From CAYWVO01 sp964461835 (GTDB lineage Bacteria > Zixibacteria > MSB-5A5 > WJJR01 > JAJRUJ01): a DNA stretch of 64,000 bases. The notes beneath the pieces were generated by a model. The model had not been told where the DNA came from. It worked only from the letters and a program-made list of their open reading frames with translations, and ran no database searches. The DNA is taken from NCBI GenBank assembly GCA_964461835.1, contig CAYWVO010000003.1:1-64000 (forward strand), given 5' to 3'. The position numbers and the translations under genes are program-made. Positions 24,537 to 34,013 of the stretch are shown here, piece after piece; position 1 is the stretch's first letter; every line of letters starts with the position of its first letter.

Positions 24537-26585
24537 ATGGGTTTTCTAGGTAAAAGCGCAGATTTGTATTTCGCCGTCGCGGTGATTGGTATTGTCGCCG
24601 TATTGGTCATCCCCATTCCCGCCGGGGCGCTCGATTTTCTGCTGGCATTTAATATCACGTTGTCAGCGGTGGTGTTGCTTTCCACGATGTATGTAACCGC
24701 GCCGTTGCAGATGTCGGTGTTTCCCAGTTTGCTCTTGGTCCTGACGTTGTTGCGCTTATCACTCAACGTGGCGACGACCCGGCTCATTCTCGGCGACGCT
24801 TACGCCGGCGAAGTCATTACCGCGTTCGGTAATTTCGTCGTCAAAGGCAATTACGTCGTAGGTTTTATCATCTTCCTGATTCTGGTCATTATCCAGTTTG
24901 TCGTGATTACCAAGGGCGCCGGACGTGTGTCGGAAGTTGCCGCGCGGTTTACGTTGGACGCGATGCCGGGTAAACAAATGGCGATCGACGCGGATTTGAA
25001 CGCGGGCCTCATCTCCGACCAGGACGCCAAAAATCGCCGGCTACAAATCTCCAATGAAGCAGATTTTTACGGGGCAATGGACGGCGCCTCGAAATTCGTG
25101 CGTGGCGATGCCGTTGCGGGTATTCTAATCACGGTCATTAATGTCGTTGGTGGATTGATTGTCGGTGTACTGCAACGTGGTATGCCGCTTTCTGAAGCAG
25201 CGCAAACCTACACCTTGCTGACTGTGGGTGACGGCCTGGTCACCCAGATTCCCGCGCTGGTCATTTCGGTGGCTTCCGGTATCCTCGTTACCCGGGCGGC
25301 GTCCGATTCCAATATCGGTGTCGATGTTACTCGTCAACTGGGGGCCTACCCGCGTGCCATCGGCGTTGCCGGGGCGATGTTGATGCTATTTGGCTTTGTG
25401 CCCGGTATGCCGACGATCCCATTTTTGTTTCTTGGGGGTATCGCCGGCAGCGTGGCGGTGATCAGTTCGCAGCAACGCAAGAAAGCTGAGGAGAAGCCTC
25501 CTGAGGAGCCAAAACCAGCCGAAGAGGAAAAAGAGCCACCCCCAGAATCGTACCTGCGCCTCGACATCCTTGAAATTGAAATTGGCTATGGCCTGATCCC
25601 CATTGTCGATCAGGCAGCCGGTGGCGATCTGTTGGATCGGGTTTCAATGATCCGGCGCCAGCTGGCCGGGGAATTGGGGATCCTCGTTCCGCCGATTCGC
25701 ATCCGGGACAATGTCCAGATGACCCCCTCCGCCTATGAGATCAAACTCAAGGGTGTACGGGTCGCGCAGGGCGAATTAATGATGAACCATCACCTGGCAA
25801 TCAATCCCGGGACCGCAGAAGAAAAAATTGATGGGATCGAGACGACCGAGCCCGCCTTCGGTCTTCCCGCGTACTGGGTTTCGCCGGACCAAAAAGATCT
25901 GGCCGAGCTGCGCGGGTATACCGTGGTCGAGCCGGTCGCGGTGTTGGCGACACATCTCACGGAAATTGTTCGACAGTATGCCGCGGAACTGCTCACCCGG
26001 CAGGACGTACAGGACCTCCTGGATCACCATAAACAGGATGCACCAGGTATTGTCGAAGAGGTGTTGGGCAAGACCGGGTCGCTGGGACCGGTACAACACG
26101 TACTACAGAACCTGCTTCGCGAACGGGTGCCGGTGAAAGACTTGCCGACCATTCTGGAGACCATCTCCGACTACTGGCACATCACCAAGGACACAGATGT
26201 CCTCTCTGAATACGCCCGGCGGGCATTGAAGCGAAATATCACCGAGCTGTTTAAAGGACCGGACGGAGAAATGGTGGTTTTCACCGTCAGCCCGGCCGCT
26301 GAGCGGCGGCTGATGGACGCGGTGCAACAAACACCCGCCGGCTTGCAGTTGGTCCTCCCGCCGGAGGTTCAGACCGAATTTATCAAAAAGGTAGAAGCCT
26401 GCGCTGAAACGCTGCGGGCGCAAGGCAGTCAACCCATTTTGCTGGTGGCACCCAATCTGCGCTTGCTGATCCGTCGACTGACCGAAACCAAACTGCCGTG
26501 GCTGGTTGTGTTGTCCTATCAGGATGTCGTCGCCGACTGCCCAGTGGCGGTCAAAGAAACTCTGGAGTTGGCTCATGTGGATTAA
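24537..26585 (+). CDS. flhA: Flagellar export protein FlhA
   Basis: 682 residues. An eight-helix membrane domain contains the conserved GAGRVSEVAARFTLDAMPGKQMAIDADLNAGLI (FHIPEP signature region). It is followed by a Pro/Glu-rich linker (about 320-340) and the cytoplasmic nonameric ring domain that receives chaperone-substrate complexes. ATG 24537 is preceded by GACGAG; a GTG three codons earlier is possible. Its stop overlaps flhF by 11 bases. Confidence 0.97.
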   Translation: MGFLGKSADLYFAVAVIGIVAVLVIPIPAGALDFLLAFNITLSAVVLLSTMYVTAPLQMSVFPSLLLVLTLLRLSLNVATTRLILGDAYAGEVITAFGNFVVKGNYVVGFIIFLILVIIQFVVITKGAGRVSEVAARFTLDAMPGKQMAIDADLNAGLISDQDAKNRRLQISNEADFYGAMDGASKFVRGDAVAGILITVINVVGGLIVGVLQRGMPLSEAAQTYTLLTVGDGLVTQIPALVISVASGILVTRAASDSNIGVDVTRQLGAYPRAIGVAGAMLMLFGFVPGMPTIPFLFLGGIAGSVAVISSQQRKKAEEKPPEEPKPAEEEKEPPPESYLRLDILEIEIGYGLIPIVDQAAGGDLLDRVSMIRRQLAGELGILVPPIRIRDNVQMTPSAYEIKLKGVRVAQGELMMNHHLAINPGTAEEKIDGIETTEPAFGLPAYWVSPDQKDLAELRGYTVVEPVAVLATHLTEIVRQYAAELLTRQDVQDLLDHHKQDAPGIVEEVLGKTGSLGPVQHVLQNLLRERVPVKDLPTILETISDYWHITKDTDVLSEYARRALKRNITELFKGPDGEMVVFTVSPAAERRLMDAVQQTPAGLQLVLPPEVQTEFIKKVEACAETLRAQGSQPILLVAPNLRLLIRRLTETKLPWLVVLSYQDVVADCPVAVKETLELAHVD

Positions 26586-27771
26586 GAACTACACCGCAGC
26601 CTCCGTACGAGAGGCGTTGGCCAAGGTAAAAAACGAAATGGGGTCCAGCGCAGTGATTATGGATACCCGGGTTGAGAATGGATTGACCAGCCGCTCCAAC
26701 GGGCCGGGCTCCCGGGTGACAATCACTGCCGGCTGTGACGAGGCCGACAAAAAGCCGGCGGGGAGTTCGCGGCTGGAAACTTCCGAAGGCCCCAAGACCC
26801 TGTCCTTGAAAGGCGAACTGGCCGACACGCCCCCACCAGCCGCAGTTGATGAGAAACGTGAAGAGGAATCACCCAGTCGCCTAACCTCCGCAGGCCGCGA
26901 AGAACAATTGGCGGAACTGCGCCGGTTGTTGGACGATCTGCCACGCATATCCGGCCCGCGTGAACTCCGGCGGTATTCCGATTGGTTTGTTGATCCCGAC
27001 ATCAGTCGGTGGTTGCGGACAGAACCGAGATTGAAGAACGAACTCACCGACGCCTATATTGCGCATCTCCTCGATCAGACACCCGAACCCGATCCATTCC
27101 TAACCAGGGAAAAATTGCCGCCGGTAGTCAACTTTGTCGGCCCGGCGGGTGCAGGGACTTCTACCATGCTGATCAACTGCCTGGCCCAATGGTGGCGGGA
27201 CCGCAAGACTGCGCCGGTAGTTATCGAAATCATCAGTGATCACGCGCCAAATCATGGTCGTTTGGCCAGTTGGGCCGAGCTGTTCGAGTTGTCCTACGAA
27301 CGGTTTTGTTTCGATGATATCTCACGATTTAAGCGATTCATCGCCAAGAATAAAGAACAGCCAATTTTCACCCGCTGCGGTTTCCCGACGGAGAACGACG
27401 GTGGCGATCGCATTATTAAACGGTTGACCAAAAGTCTCGACGCCAAAATCACGGTATTAGTCCTTTCTGCGATTTTCCGTGGTCCGGCGAACGAGCGTTT
27501 CGTCTCGCGATTTCGCCCCTTTGGGCCGACCCATCTCGGGATATCGTTATGGGACGAATGGCAACCCTGGGCGGAAATCCGGGCGCTCTCGGCCCAAGCA
27601 CAGCTGCCCCTCTGTTATTGTCTCCGCGGCAGTGCTCCCTGCGGCCAAATTGAACCGGTAACCAACGCAAACCTGCGCGCCGGTATGGCGGATGAGCTTT
27701 TCCGTGAATCCGGCACATCTCACACAATGCACCCTACTACGAAAACAAAGAGTACGACGGAGATAACATGA
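26575..27771 (+). CDS. flhF: FlhF-type protein with degenerate GTPase domain
   Basis: 398 residues. The N-terminal block MWIKNYTAASVREALAKVKNEMGSSAVIMDTR is diagnostic for FlhF, the SRP-type GTPase that places the polar flagellum. An acidic linker and a helical N domain follow. The G domain is degraded: the P-loop is GPAGAGTST (189-197) where the family has GPTGVGKTT, so the lysine is gone; the DTYRIGA and DTAG motifs are not recognisable; the TKLDE motif is SLWDE (about 324-328). It sits between flhA and fliA as usual, but no flhG follows. GTP binding is doubtful; it may act as a scaffold. Confidence 0.85.
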   Translation: MWIKNYTAASVREALAKVKNEMGSSAVIMDTRVENGLTSRSNGPGSRVTITAGCDEADKKPAGSSRLETSEGPKTLSLKGELADTPPPAAVDEKREEESPSRLTSAGREEQLAELRRLLDDLPRISGPRELRRYSDWFVDPDISRWLRTEPRLKNELTDAYIAHLLDQTPEPDPFLTREKLPPVVNFVGPAGAGTSTMLINCLAQWWRDRKTAPVVIEIISDHAPNHGRLASWAELFELSYERFCFDDISRFKRFIAKNKEQPIFTRCGFPTENDGGDRIIKRLTKSLDAKITVLVLSAIFRGPANERFVSRFRPFGPTHLGISLWDEWQPWAEIRALSAQAQLPLCYCLRGSAPCGQIEPVTNANLRAGMADELFRESGTSHTMHPTTKTKSTTEIT

Positions 27772-28706
27772 TACCTCTAAGCACGATTGACAGACACGCC
27801 GATGGCAGTAAAGGGCTAACCGGATGTCTGTGCATCCAGCAAGGGAGAGACCCCGTGACCACTCAATGTGCAAAACAACCGTCTCGCAAGCAGACAAAAG
27901 GAAAAACAGCCTCCGAGAAGAAGCAGTCCCGTCGTTCCCGACAGAGCGCCGCGCTGGCCCGGCAATGGACTGCCTTCAAAATCAGCGGCGACCACGACAT
28001 ACGGCAGGAACTGCTGAAACGCTACATGCCGCTTGTCCGCAATGTGGCCAGCCGGATGGCGATGGGATTTCCTAAGTCGGTCGAACTCTCCGACTTGATC
28101 TCCACCGGCTCGATCGGCCTGATCGAAGCCCTGCACAACTTCGATCCGGACCGCGGGGTGAAGTTTGAGACCTTTGCCGTTCCCCGCATTCGCGGCGCAA
28201 TCCTTGACGAGTTGCGTTCCCTCGACTGGGTACCCCGCTCGACCCGCGCCAAGGCGCGACAAATCGACCGGGCGACGATGAAGTTAGAAAACCGGCTCGG
28301 TCGGGTCCCTTCACGGGATGAATTGGCCAAGACACTCCGGGTCACCGCGGACGAATTGGCCGGCATGCTCAGCGATGTGACGGGCACGACCCTGTTGTCC
28401 CTGGACGAGCTGGTCTACCGCGAGGAGGACAATCGCCAGGTGCCGCGCGTCGAGACTCTCGAGTCCAAGGCCCATGGGCATATTCTCGGAGAGCTCGAAC
28501 GCCAGGAAGTCCGGGCGTACCTGGTCGATTCCATCAACCATCTCACCGAACAGGAAAAACTGGTCATTGCTCTCTATTACTATGAGGAATTGACCCTCAA
28601 GGAAATCGGCGAGATTATGCATATCTCCGAGTCGCGCGTCTCGCAGATTCACACCAAGGCGGTCACCAAGCTGCGCGGATTGATCAAGGAACGATTCGGT
28701 AATTAA
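27768..28706 (+). CDS. fliA: RNA polymerase sigma factor FliA (sigma-28)
   Basis: Sigma factor for late flagellar genes. Region 2 has LLKRYMPLVRNVASRMAMGFPKSVELSDLISTGSIGLIEALHNFDPDRGVKFETFAVPRIRGAILDELRSLDWVPRS. Region 4 has LTEQEKLVIALYYYEELTLKEIGEIMHISESRVSQIHTKAVTKLR. ATG 27768 overlaps the flhF stop (ATGA) and has GGAG nearby. GTG 27855, after AAGGGAG, is an equally good start and would remove a 29-residue basic extension not typical of FliA. The window holds at least five sites it could recognise. Confidence 0.95.
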   Translation: MIPLSTIDRHADGSKGLTGCLCIQQGRDPVTTQCAKQPSRKQTKGKTASEKKQSRRSRQSAALARQWTAFKISGDHDIRQELLKRYMPLVRNVASRMAMGFPKSVELSDLISTGSIGLIEALHNFDPDRGVKFETFAVPRIRGAILDELRSLDWVPRSTRAKARQIDRATMKLENRLGRVPSRDELAKTLRVTADELAGMLSDVTGTTLLSLDELVYREEDNRQVPRVETLESKAHGHILGELERQEVRAYLVDSINHLTEQEKLVIALYYYEELTLKEIGEIMHISESRVSQIHTKAVTKLRGLIKERFGN

Positions 28707-28723
28707 GATCTCAGGTGACGGTA

Positions 28724-29068
28724 ATGGTAAAGCCAATTGCGTTACAGGATAATTTGGGTAAAACCCGGGCGGCGGAACGCATCGCCCAACTGGAAAAATC
28801 CCAGCCGGAGTTGGCCCAACGCGAGACGAAAGACTCCGTCCAGCGCAAAAACGTCGAACAGCAGAAAAAGACCACCGCTCCCGAGAAAGGCGACGAGGTT
28901 ATCATTCATAGAGACCATCAACAAGAGAAAGACGAATCCGAAAAGAAGAAAAAGGACCAGCAATCATCGGAGTCTGACACCAAAGTACCGTATGATCCGA
29001 ATCCCGATGATGAAGGAGAAGATCCCGCCCAGCCGCGTCCGGGCAGCAACCTGGACGTCCAGGCATAA
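28724..29068 (+). CDS. Small hydrophilic protein of unknown function after fliA
   Basis: 114 residues, very rich in Glu, Lys, Gln and Asp and probably disordered after an N-terminal block MVKPIALQDNLGKTRAAERIAQLEKSQPELAQ. No membrane segment or known domain is visible. The conserved-looking N-terminus suggests a peptide that binds another flagellar protein. ATG 28724 was preferred over GTG 28715 because AGGTGA lies just before it. It lies 17 bases after fliA. Confidence 0.65.
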   Translation: MVKPIALQDNLGKTRAAERIAQLEKSQPELAQRETKDSVQRKNVEQQKKTTAPEKGDEVIIHRDHQQEKDESEKKKKDQQSSESDTKVPYDPNPDDEGEDPAQPRPGSNLDVQA

Positions 29069-29093
29069 TGACGGGAAATGAGGTACGGCTGAT

Positions 29094-29411
29094 ATGACGG
29101 AACTGGTGATGCAAGCAGATTTTTGGCGGGAAGTAAGTGTGACGGTTGCCGCACGATTGTCGGTTGTCGCGGTTGCCCTGTGGGGGGTCAAGATGATGAC
29201 GGATTATCTCCGCGGGACCGAACGCAGCACCGGCAAAAAGGCGGCGCCAGCCGCGACACCGGCGGCAGCACCGGGGATACCGGTATATGCATTGAATACC
29301 GGGGGTTCTCGGTCGTCCGGGACAAAGTCCGCTGGTCAGGCCGACCAGCCGCAGCCTGATGCCGCTGAATCATGGAAGAAAAAGATGGGGAAATATCTCT
29401 CCGGCGAATAG
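29094..29411 (+). CDS. Small single-pass membrane protein of unknown function
   Basis: 105 residues with one hydrophobic helix (about 15-36, SVTVAARLSVVAVALWGVKMM) and an Ala/Pro/Gly-rich cytoplasmic or periplasmic tail ending WKKKMGKYLSGE. The layout recalls small anchoring subunits such as OadG, without convincing homology. It is placed between two other accessory genes of the fliA operon, 25 and 41 bases from its neighbours. Confidence 0.6.
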   Translation: MTELVMQADFWREVSVTVAARLSVVAVALWGVKMMTDYLRGTERSTGKKAAPAATPAAAPGIPVYALNTGGSRSSGTKSAGQADQPQPDAAESWKKKMGKYLSGE

Positions 29412-29452
29412 GCGATATCGCACTCGCCGATCCCGCGTTAGCGAGGTACACA

Positions 29453-30607
29453 ATGAAGGCAGAAATTCCGGTATTCATGACAAAGGTCGAATGTCCGGTC
29501 TGCAAGACGGTCAACGAATTCGAGACTATCAAACTTGGCGCCTATACCGAGGAAGGGCGGGATACCGATTTTCGACCCACCGGCATCATGTGGCGCAATA
29601 GCAGGTATCAACATATCAATCCGCTGCTCTACTTTATGGCCAGTTGCAGTTCGTGCTTTTATACTCGCGAGTTGACGAAGGCTTTCAAGGAATGGAAAAA
29701 CGACAGCGCGTTTCGCGACTATCGGCAGAAACCGATCCGCGAACAGCATTTGATCCAGTTGGCCCGCCCGGGCGGGATTGTGAAAGCACTGGGTGGAGCG
29801 TTGAAACCGACCGTTGCGCCGAACGAGACGGCAATCATCAAATTGATTTTGGGTATCACCTGCGAAAAATATCTCGAACACCCGTCCGCCTTGGATTTGG
29901 GACGATGGTATTTACGGATTGGCTGGCTGTTTCGAGAGAGGGGCGAAGCCGGTGTCACCAGCAACACCAGCCATAATGCCTGGCGGCTGCGCGTGACGGA
30001 GAAACTCTCCAGCTTGCGCAGTGCGCTGCGGCAGTCGGACCAATTGATTCAAGAATTACGCGGGATGTTTGAATCCGAGTCAGAGGGTGAATCACCGGTG
30101 GACGATCCTTACCGGCAAGCTGCAGCGCAATGGCGATCCTGTCTTGATCCAATCCTGCAATCAGTGGACGATATGCTCCTTTGGGGAGACGATCGCCGAC
30201 CATCGCCCAGGGGTAGCGGCGGCGCAGAGCAGTCTTTCGGCGAAAGTTCCTCCCTGCAGCAGTTTCTGCAACAGTTGAGCGACGAGGCTGATGAGATTCC
30301 CACGAGTGAGGAAGAGGCTCTATTCTACTCGCTCAAATACTATCGACAGGCCTACAGAGCGTCACGGAGCGGGGTAGGCAGTAATCAAAAAATTCAATTG
30401 GCCTACATGGTCGGTGAACTGGCCCGTCGCGTGGGCGAACTGAACGAAGCACGTGAATTTTTCAACGTCGCCATTCGGACCGGCCATGAGCTTATCCATC
30501 AATTCAGACACGATGAATCGAAAACCGCCCTTGCGCGCAAAATTGTCGAAATGGCGTCTGACCAGGCCCGGTTATGCAGGGAAACAAACCGTAGCGTCAG
30601 ACAATAG
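29453..30607 (+). CDS. DUF2225 family protein
   Basis: 384 residues. The N-terminal zinc-binding-type module has CPVC (in KVECPVCKTVNEFETIKLGAY) and a second pair CSSC (in YFMASCSSCFYTREL), as in DUF2225. The C-terminal part is helical with TPR-like regularity (YYRQAYRASRSGVGSNQKIQLAYMVGELARRVGELNEAREFFNVAIR). Function is unknown. ATG 29453 was chosen because GCGAGG precedes it and the family begins here. Confidence 0.85.
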   Translation: MKAEIPVFMTKVECPVCKTVNEFETIKLGAYTEEGRDTDFRPTGIMWRNSRYQHINPLLYFMASCSSCFYTRELTKAFKEWKNDSAFRDYRQKPIREQHLIQLARPGGIVKALGGALKPTVAPNETAIIKLILGITCEKYLEHPSALDLGRWYLRIGWLFRERGEAGVTSNTSHNAWRLRVTEKLSSLRSALRQSDQLIQELRGMFESESEGESPVDDPYRQAAAQWRSCLDPILQSVDDMLLWGDDRRPSPRGSGGAEQSFGESSSLQQFLQQLSDEADEIPTSEEEALFYSLKYYRQAYRASRSGVGSNQKIQLAYMVGELARRVGELNEAREFFNVAIRTGHELIHQFRHDESKTALARKIVEMASDQARLCRETNRSVRQ

Positions 30608-30616
30608 GAGGATACA

Positions 30617-31141
30617 ATGGTCGAATTATTCATTAGCCCGGATAAGGAAGCCCCCCGGCAAGGGCAAACGCAGGACAGTACCGCCGAGCAACGCCGGCGC
30701 TGGGTGCGGCTGGAGCTGTTTAGTCCGGTCACTATCCATGCGTTGGAAATTGATTCCGAAGCACAAACAGTAACGCGGAACCCCGATGAAAAATCAGGGA
30801 TGATTCTGAATATCAGCGGCGGTGGTGTGTTGTTATCTACGTTTGACGGATTGTCGGCAGATGATCTTATCTTGATGAAATTCCAAATCAAGGAGTTCGA
30901 TACCCTTTCCGACGTACTGGGGCGCATTAAGCGGGTGGAAAGTTCCGGCGACGCCGAAACATTAATTGGGGTGGAGTTTCTCACGCCAGAGAATGTTGAG
31001 GAAGCATGGCTGGCCGATCAACTCGCTCAACTGATCGATGATCCACTGGGCTTCTCCGATCGGTTGCATCGCCTGGTATCGCGCTTTGTGTTTCGTCAGC
31101 AATTGTCGGACCGCAGCACCGAGGAGGATGAGAACGCATGA
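30617..31141 (+). CDS. PilZ domain protein
   Basis: A 174-residue cytoplasmic c-di-GMP effector candidate. The PilZ signature is present in two parts: RRRWVR (about 26-31, matching RxxxR) and NISGGGVLL (about 65-73, matching [DN]xSxxG), followed by a beta-barrel pattern and a charged C-terminal helix. Within a flagellar operon such proteins often slow or brake the motor (YcgR) or tune export. The stop overlaps the next start by 4 bases. Confidence 0.85.
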   Translation: MVELFISPDKEAPRQGQTQDSTAEQRRRWVRLELFSPVTIHALEIDSEAQTVTRNPDEKSGMILNISGGGVLLSTFDGLSADDLILMKFQIKEFDTLSDVLGRIKRVESSGDAETLIGVEFLTPENVEEAWLADQLAQLIDDPLGFSDRLHRLVSRFVFRQQLSDRSTEEDENA

Positions 31142-31848
31142 AAGCGCTTTCCGTTTTTGGCGCCGTGGTTCTTTGGCTGAGTGCCGTGTCGGCGAGCGCC
31201 CAGTCCTGGCCGCCGCACGGGGAACCCACGTCGGTAGCTGTCTGGACCGTGAACTCGCCGGAGGTCCAGGGGGCGGGACGGTTGCCGGAATTTTTGCTCG
31301 ACCGCCTCGGTTCCAATGGTGGGTATTTAATTCATGATCATGAGCAAGTCGCGGCCGCAGGCAAATTCGTTCGCCTGGGCGCCGGCGATCATTTCGATCG
31401 GACAAAGTTGTTGGCGTTGGGTGCGGCATTGGATGCGCCCTGGGTGTTATGGGTGAAAGTCGTCGATCGCGGCGTGGATTTCAAACAAGGCCTCTCGATC
31501 CCATACTTACTGACGCGCCGCACGGCCAAATCCCATATGCTGGTTGATGCGCGGCTGCTTCATGTTAAAAGCGGGGTCGTGGCGGGTTCCCGCCGGTTTC
31601 GGTTTGATGAGTCGGGAAAGGGATCGTACCAGGTCGTTGACGATGTTCGGCAGGATCCCCTCTATAATAATTCTACGGTTCAGTTATTTCAGGATGCCAC
31701 GAAACTAGAGTGGCTTGCGGCGCGGGCAATTTCTATCTGGTTCAAAAACCTGATGCCCCGTCTCACGGAGCAGGTGTTGCTGACGCGCGATGATCCATTG
31801 CTAGAGGATGATCCCTTCGGTAAAAGCACTCCGCACGAACGTAAGTGA
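31138..31848 (+). CDS. Secreted protein of unknown function
   Basis: 236 residues with an N-terminal signal peptide (MKALSVFGAVVLWLSAVSASA, cleavage likely after ASA). The mature part begins PTSVAVWTVNSPEVQGAGRLPEFLLDRLGSNGGYLIHD, which recalls periplasmic nucleotide-independent folds such as FlgT/CsgG-like N-domains, but the similarity is too weak to name. It is translationally coupled to the PilZ gene, suggesting an envelope-side partner in the motor. Confidence 0.65.
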   Translation: MKALSVFGAVVLWLSAVSASAQSWPPHGEPTSVAVWTVNSPEVQGAGRLPEFLLDRLGSNGGYLIHDHEQVAAAGKFVRLGAGDHFDRTKLLALGAALDAPWVLWVKVVDRGVDFKQGLSIPYLLTRRTAKSHMLVDARLLHVKSGVVAGSRRFRFDESGKGSYQVVDDVRQDPLYNNSTVQLFQDATKLEWLAARAISIWFKNLMPRLTEQVLLTRDDPLLEDDPFGKSTPHERK

Positions 31849-31884
31849 CTCCCGCAGGCACCTGGATATCAGCACGGGCATTCC

Positions 31885-33636
31885 ATGGCCACACTCCACA
31901 CAAAACAAGCCGCAAAGGAGCCACTCACCAATGAAACGTGGAAATTAATTGATTCAGATCACTTGCCGCTGGGATGGTTGTTGGTCGATACAGGCGGTAA
32001 TGTCCTGCAGGCCAACGTGTTCGCTCGGCAGCTCCTGGGCGTTGACAGTGAAGTAGAGTTGTATTTCCTTCCCAGCTTGCGCGAGGTAATTGCTCAGAAC
32101 ACCGGGCAATTGCCGAATTCTCCATCTACTGTTTCCGCCTCCGTGCCAATCGACGACGGTCGCTGGTGTGAAGCTACTATCTTCTCTGACACCGCCACGT
32201 CTCTCCGGCGATTTGGTATCATTCTTCGGCCAATTGATGATTTCCGACGTTACTGCCTGGAGTCGCACGCGCGGTTGCAACAACTTGTGTTAATTAATGA
32301 GATGACCGCCGCGTTAAATTCGACTTTGGGACTGGATGAAACCTTCAATGTCATCCTGGTCGGGGTAACGGCCCAGGAGGGATTGCGTTTCAATCGTGCG
32401 TTTTTGTTCCTGGACGACCACGAGGACGAGTGGTTGCATGGACGAATCGCCATCGGTCCGACCCATCCGGACGAGGCCGGATATCTCTGGGAGGCGATTG
32501 CCCGGTTGGGCACTCGTGGACTGGTCAACGCCATTAATACCTACCGCATGGAATTGGATGGTCACGATGCGGCAATTAATACCTTGGTCGGCAAGGCCCG
32601 TATCCCGCGCGGCGGCCATGACAACCCGTTTGCCGAGATCATCAACCAAAGATGTGCGCGAATAATAACTGCGGACGGGTCATATTGCGCATCCGCCCAG
32701 GAAGTATTTCAGGTGTTGGATTCGACAGAATTCGCCTGCGCCCCACTCTGCACGCGAGACCGGGCGGTGGGAATGCTGCTTGCTGATAATCGAATAACCG
32801 GCCGCAGGATCGACGCGGATTCCCTGCACGGATTGGAATTGTTGGCGGTGCATGCAGGAGCGGCAGTCGAACGGGCACGTCTGGCCGATGCCCTTGGTCG
32901 GCAAATCAAGGAGTTACAATGGGCTCACCGCAAGATTGCCGGCATCCAGGAGACTATGGCCGAGCTGGAACGACTATCCGTAGTTGGAGAGGTGACGAAT
33001 GAAGTCGCGCATCAACTCCGCAATCCCTTGACCATCATTGGCGGCTTTGCCCGCTCACTGCTGGCGGGCCGCGACGAACAGGATAAAGACCATCGAGCCT
33101 TGAAAATCATCAGCGAACAGACTGATCGTATTAATGCACTTTTGGAACGACTGATCTCGCCTGACCGGGGGGAGAAGCAACAGACCTATCGTTTCCAATT
33201 CGAACCGGTGATCCGGCAGGCGCTCGAAGTGGTGAGCTGCCGGTTCGTTGCCCGCGATATTTCCTACACGTTGTCCTGCGACAATCATGATTACTTGATG
33301 ATGGGGCAGCCGGATGGTGTACGTTTCGCCCTGTGCGAACTTATTTCGAGCTTTGTTCGCCATATTCCTGGCCGACCACAATTAGTGGTGCGCATCGCAG
33401 CGGCAGTTGGTGTCGTCCGGGTCATAATCTCGCTTATGGAGGCCGATACCCTAGGTGAGGCGCTCATCCGGGCGCACGCAAAAATGTTGGCCGGAGATTG
33501 GGGTGTTCGGGACGAACGCCGCAATCTTGCGTTAGGATACCTTGCCGAACAGGGGGGAGGATTCGGCCTGGAATCGACGGATCAGGGCCAATCCCTGGTC
33601 ATCGAGTTGCATGACAAGCTGGAGGCAAATCCATGA
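31885..33636 (+). CDS. PAS-GAF histidine kinase-like protein with degraded ATPase domain
   Basis: 583 residues, no membrane segment. PAS-like (about 20-120), GAF (about 135-335), HisKA dimerisation helix with phosphoacceptor His376 in EVAHQLRNPLTIIGGFARSL, then a region matching HATPase_c in position only (475-578). The N box reads FALCELISSFVRHI without its asparagine, the DxGxG box is absent, and the GTGLGL box reads NLALGYL. It may not bind ATP. The stop overlaps the receiver gene by 4 bases, so the two probably act together. Confidence 0.8.
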   Translation: MATLHTKQAAKEPLTNETWKLIDSDHLPLGWLLVDTGGNVLQANVFARQLLGVDSEVELYFLPSLREVIAQNTGQLPNSPSTVSASVPIDDGRWCEATIFSDTATSLRRFGIILRPIDDFRRYCLESHARLQQLVLINEMTAALNSTLGLDETFNVILVGVTAQEGLRFNRAFLFLDDHEDEWLHGRIAIGPTHPDEAGYLWEAIARLGTRGLVNAINTYRMELDGHDAAINTLVGKARIPRGGHDNPFAEIINQRCARIITADGSYCASAQEVFQVLDSTEFACAPLCTRDRAVGMLLADNRITGRRIDADSLHGLELLAVHAGAAVERARLADALGRQIKELQWAHRKIAGIQETMAELERLSVVGEVTNEVAHQLRNPLTIIGGFARSLLAGRDEQDKDHRALKIISEQTDRINALLERLISPDRGEKQQTYRFQFEPVIRQALEVVSCRFVARDISYTLSCDNHDYLMMGQPDGVRFALCELISSFVRHIPGRPQLVVRIAAAVGVVRVIISLMEADTLGEALIRAHAKMLAGDWGVRDERRNLALGYLAEQGGGFGLESTDQGQSLVIELHDKLEANP

Positions 33637-34013
33637 AAACAGTCCTAATTACTGATGACGAGCCGGCCCTGCTGGAACTATATCACACTGAGTTCCGTCA
33701 GGCCGGGTATGCGGTCATGACGGCGCCGAACGCCCCGGCGGCCTTAAAGGTACTGGAAACCCAACCAATCGATTGCATTGTGATGGATATCCGCATGCCG
33801 GAAAACGACGGACTGGAAGCCATCAGCGAAATCCGCCGCTCGCAACACGGCATTCCGATTGTGTTGAACACCGCCTACGAATCATACAAGAACGATTTTC
33901 ATTCATGGTTGGCCGATGCTTATGTGGTGAAATCTCCTGACGTGACAAAACTCATTGACACCGTGGACCGGGTGTTAGGAGGACGTGGTGACGAGTCAGC
34001 CACAACCCGATGA
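33633..34013 (+). CDS. Single-domain response regulator
   Basis: A 126-residue receiver domain: acidic pair Asp8-Asp9, phosphorylatable Asp52 (IVMDIRMPENDG), Thr80 and Lys100 (YVVKSPD) are all present. No output domain. Translationally coupled to the upstream kinase-like protein. It could signal to the motor, the helical protein downstream, or a sigma-54 activator encoded elsewhere. Confidence 0.88.
   Translation: MKTVLITDDEPALLELYHTEFRQAGYAVMTAPNAPAALKVLETQPIDCIVMDIRMPENDGLEAISEIRRSQHGIPIVLNTAYESYKNDFHSWLADAYVVKSPDVTKLIDTVDRVLGGRGDESATTR

Noticed and set aside
29404..29434. GCCGATCC before the DUF2225 gene as a sigma-28 -10
   Set aside because: The sequence 11 bases upstream has only 3 of 8 matches to the -35 and the gap to the previous gene is 41 bases.
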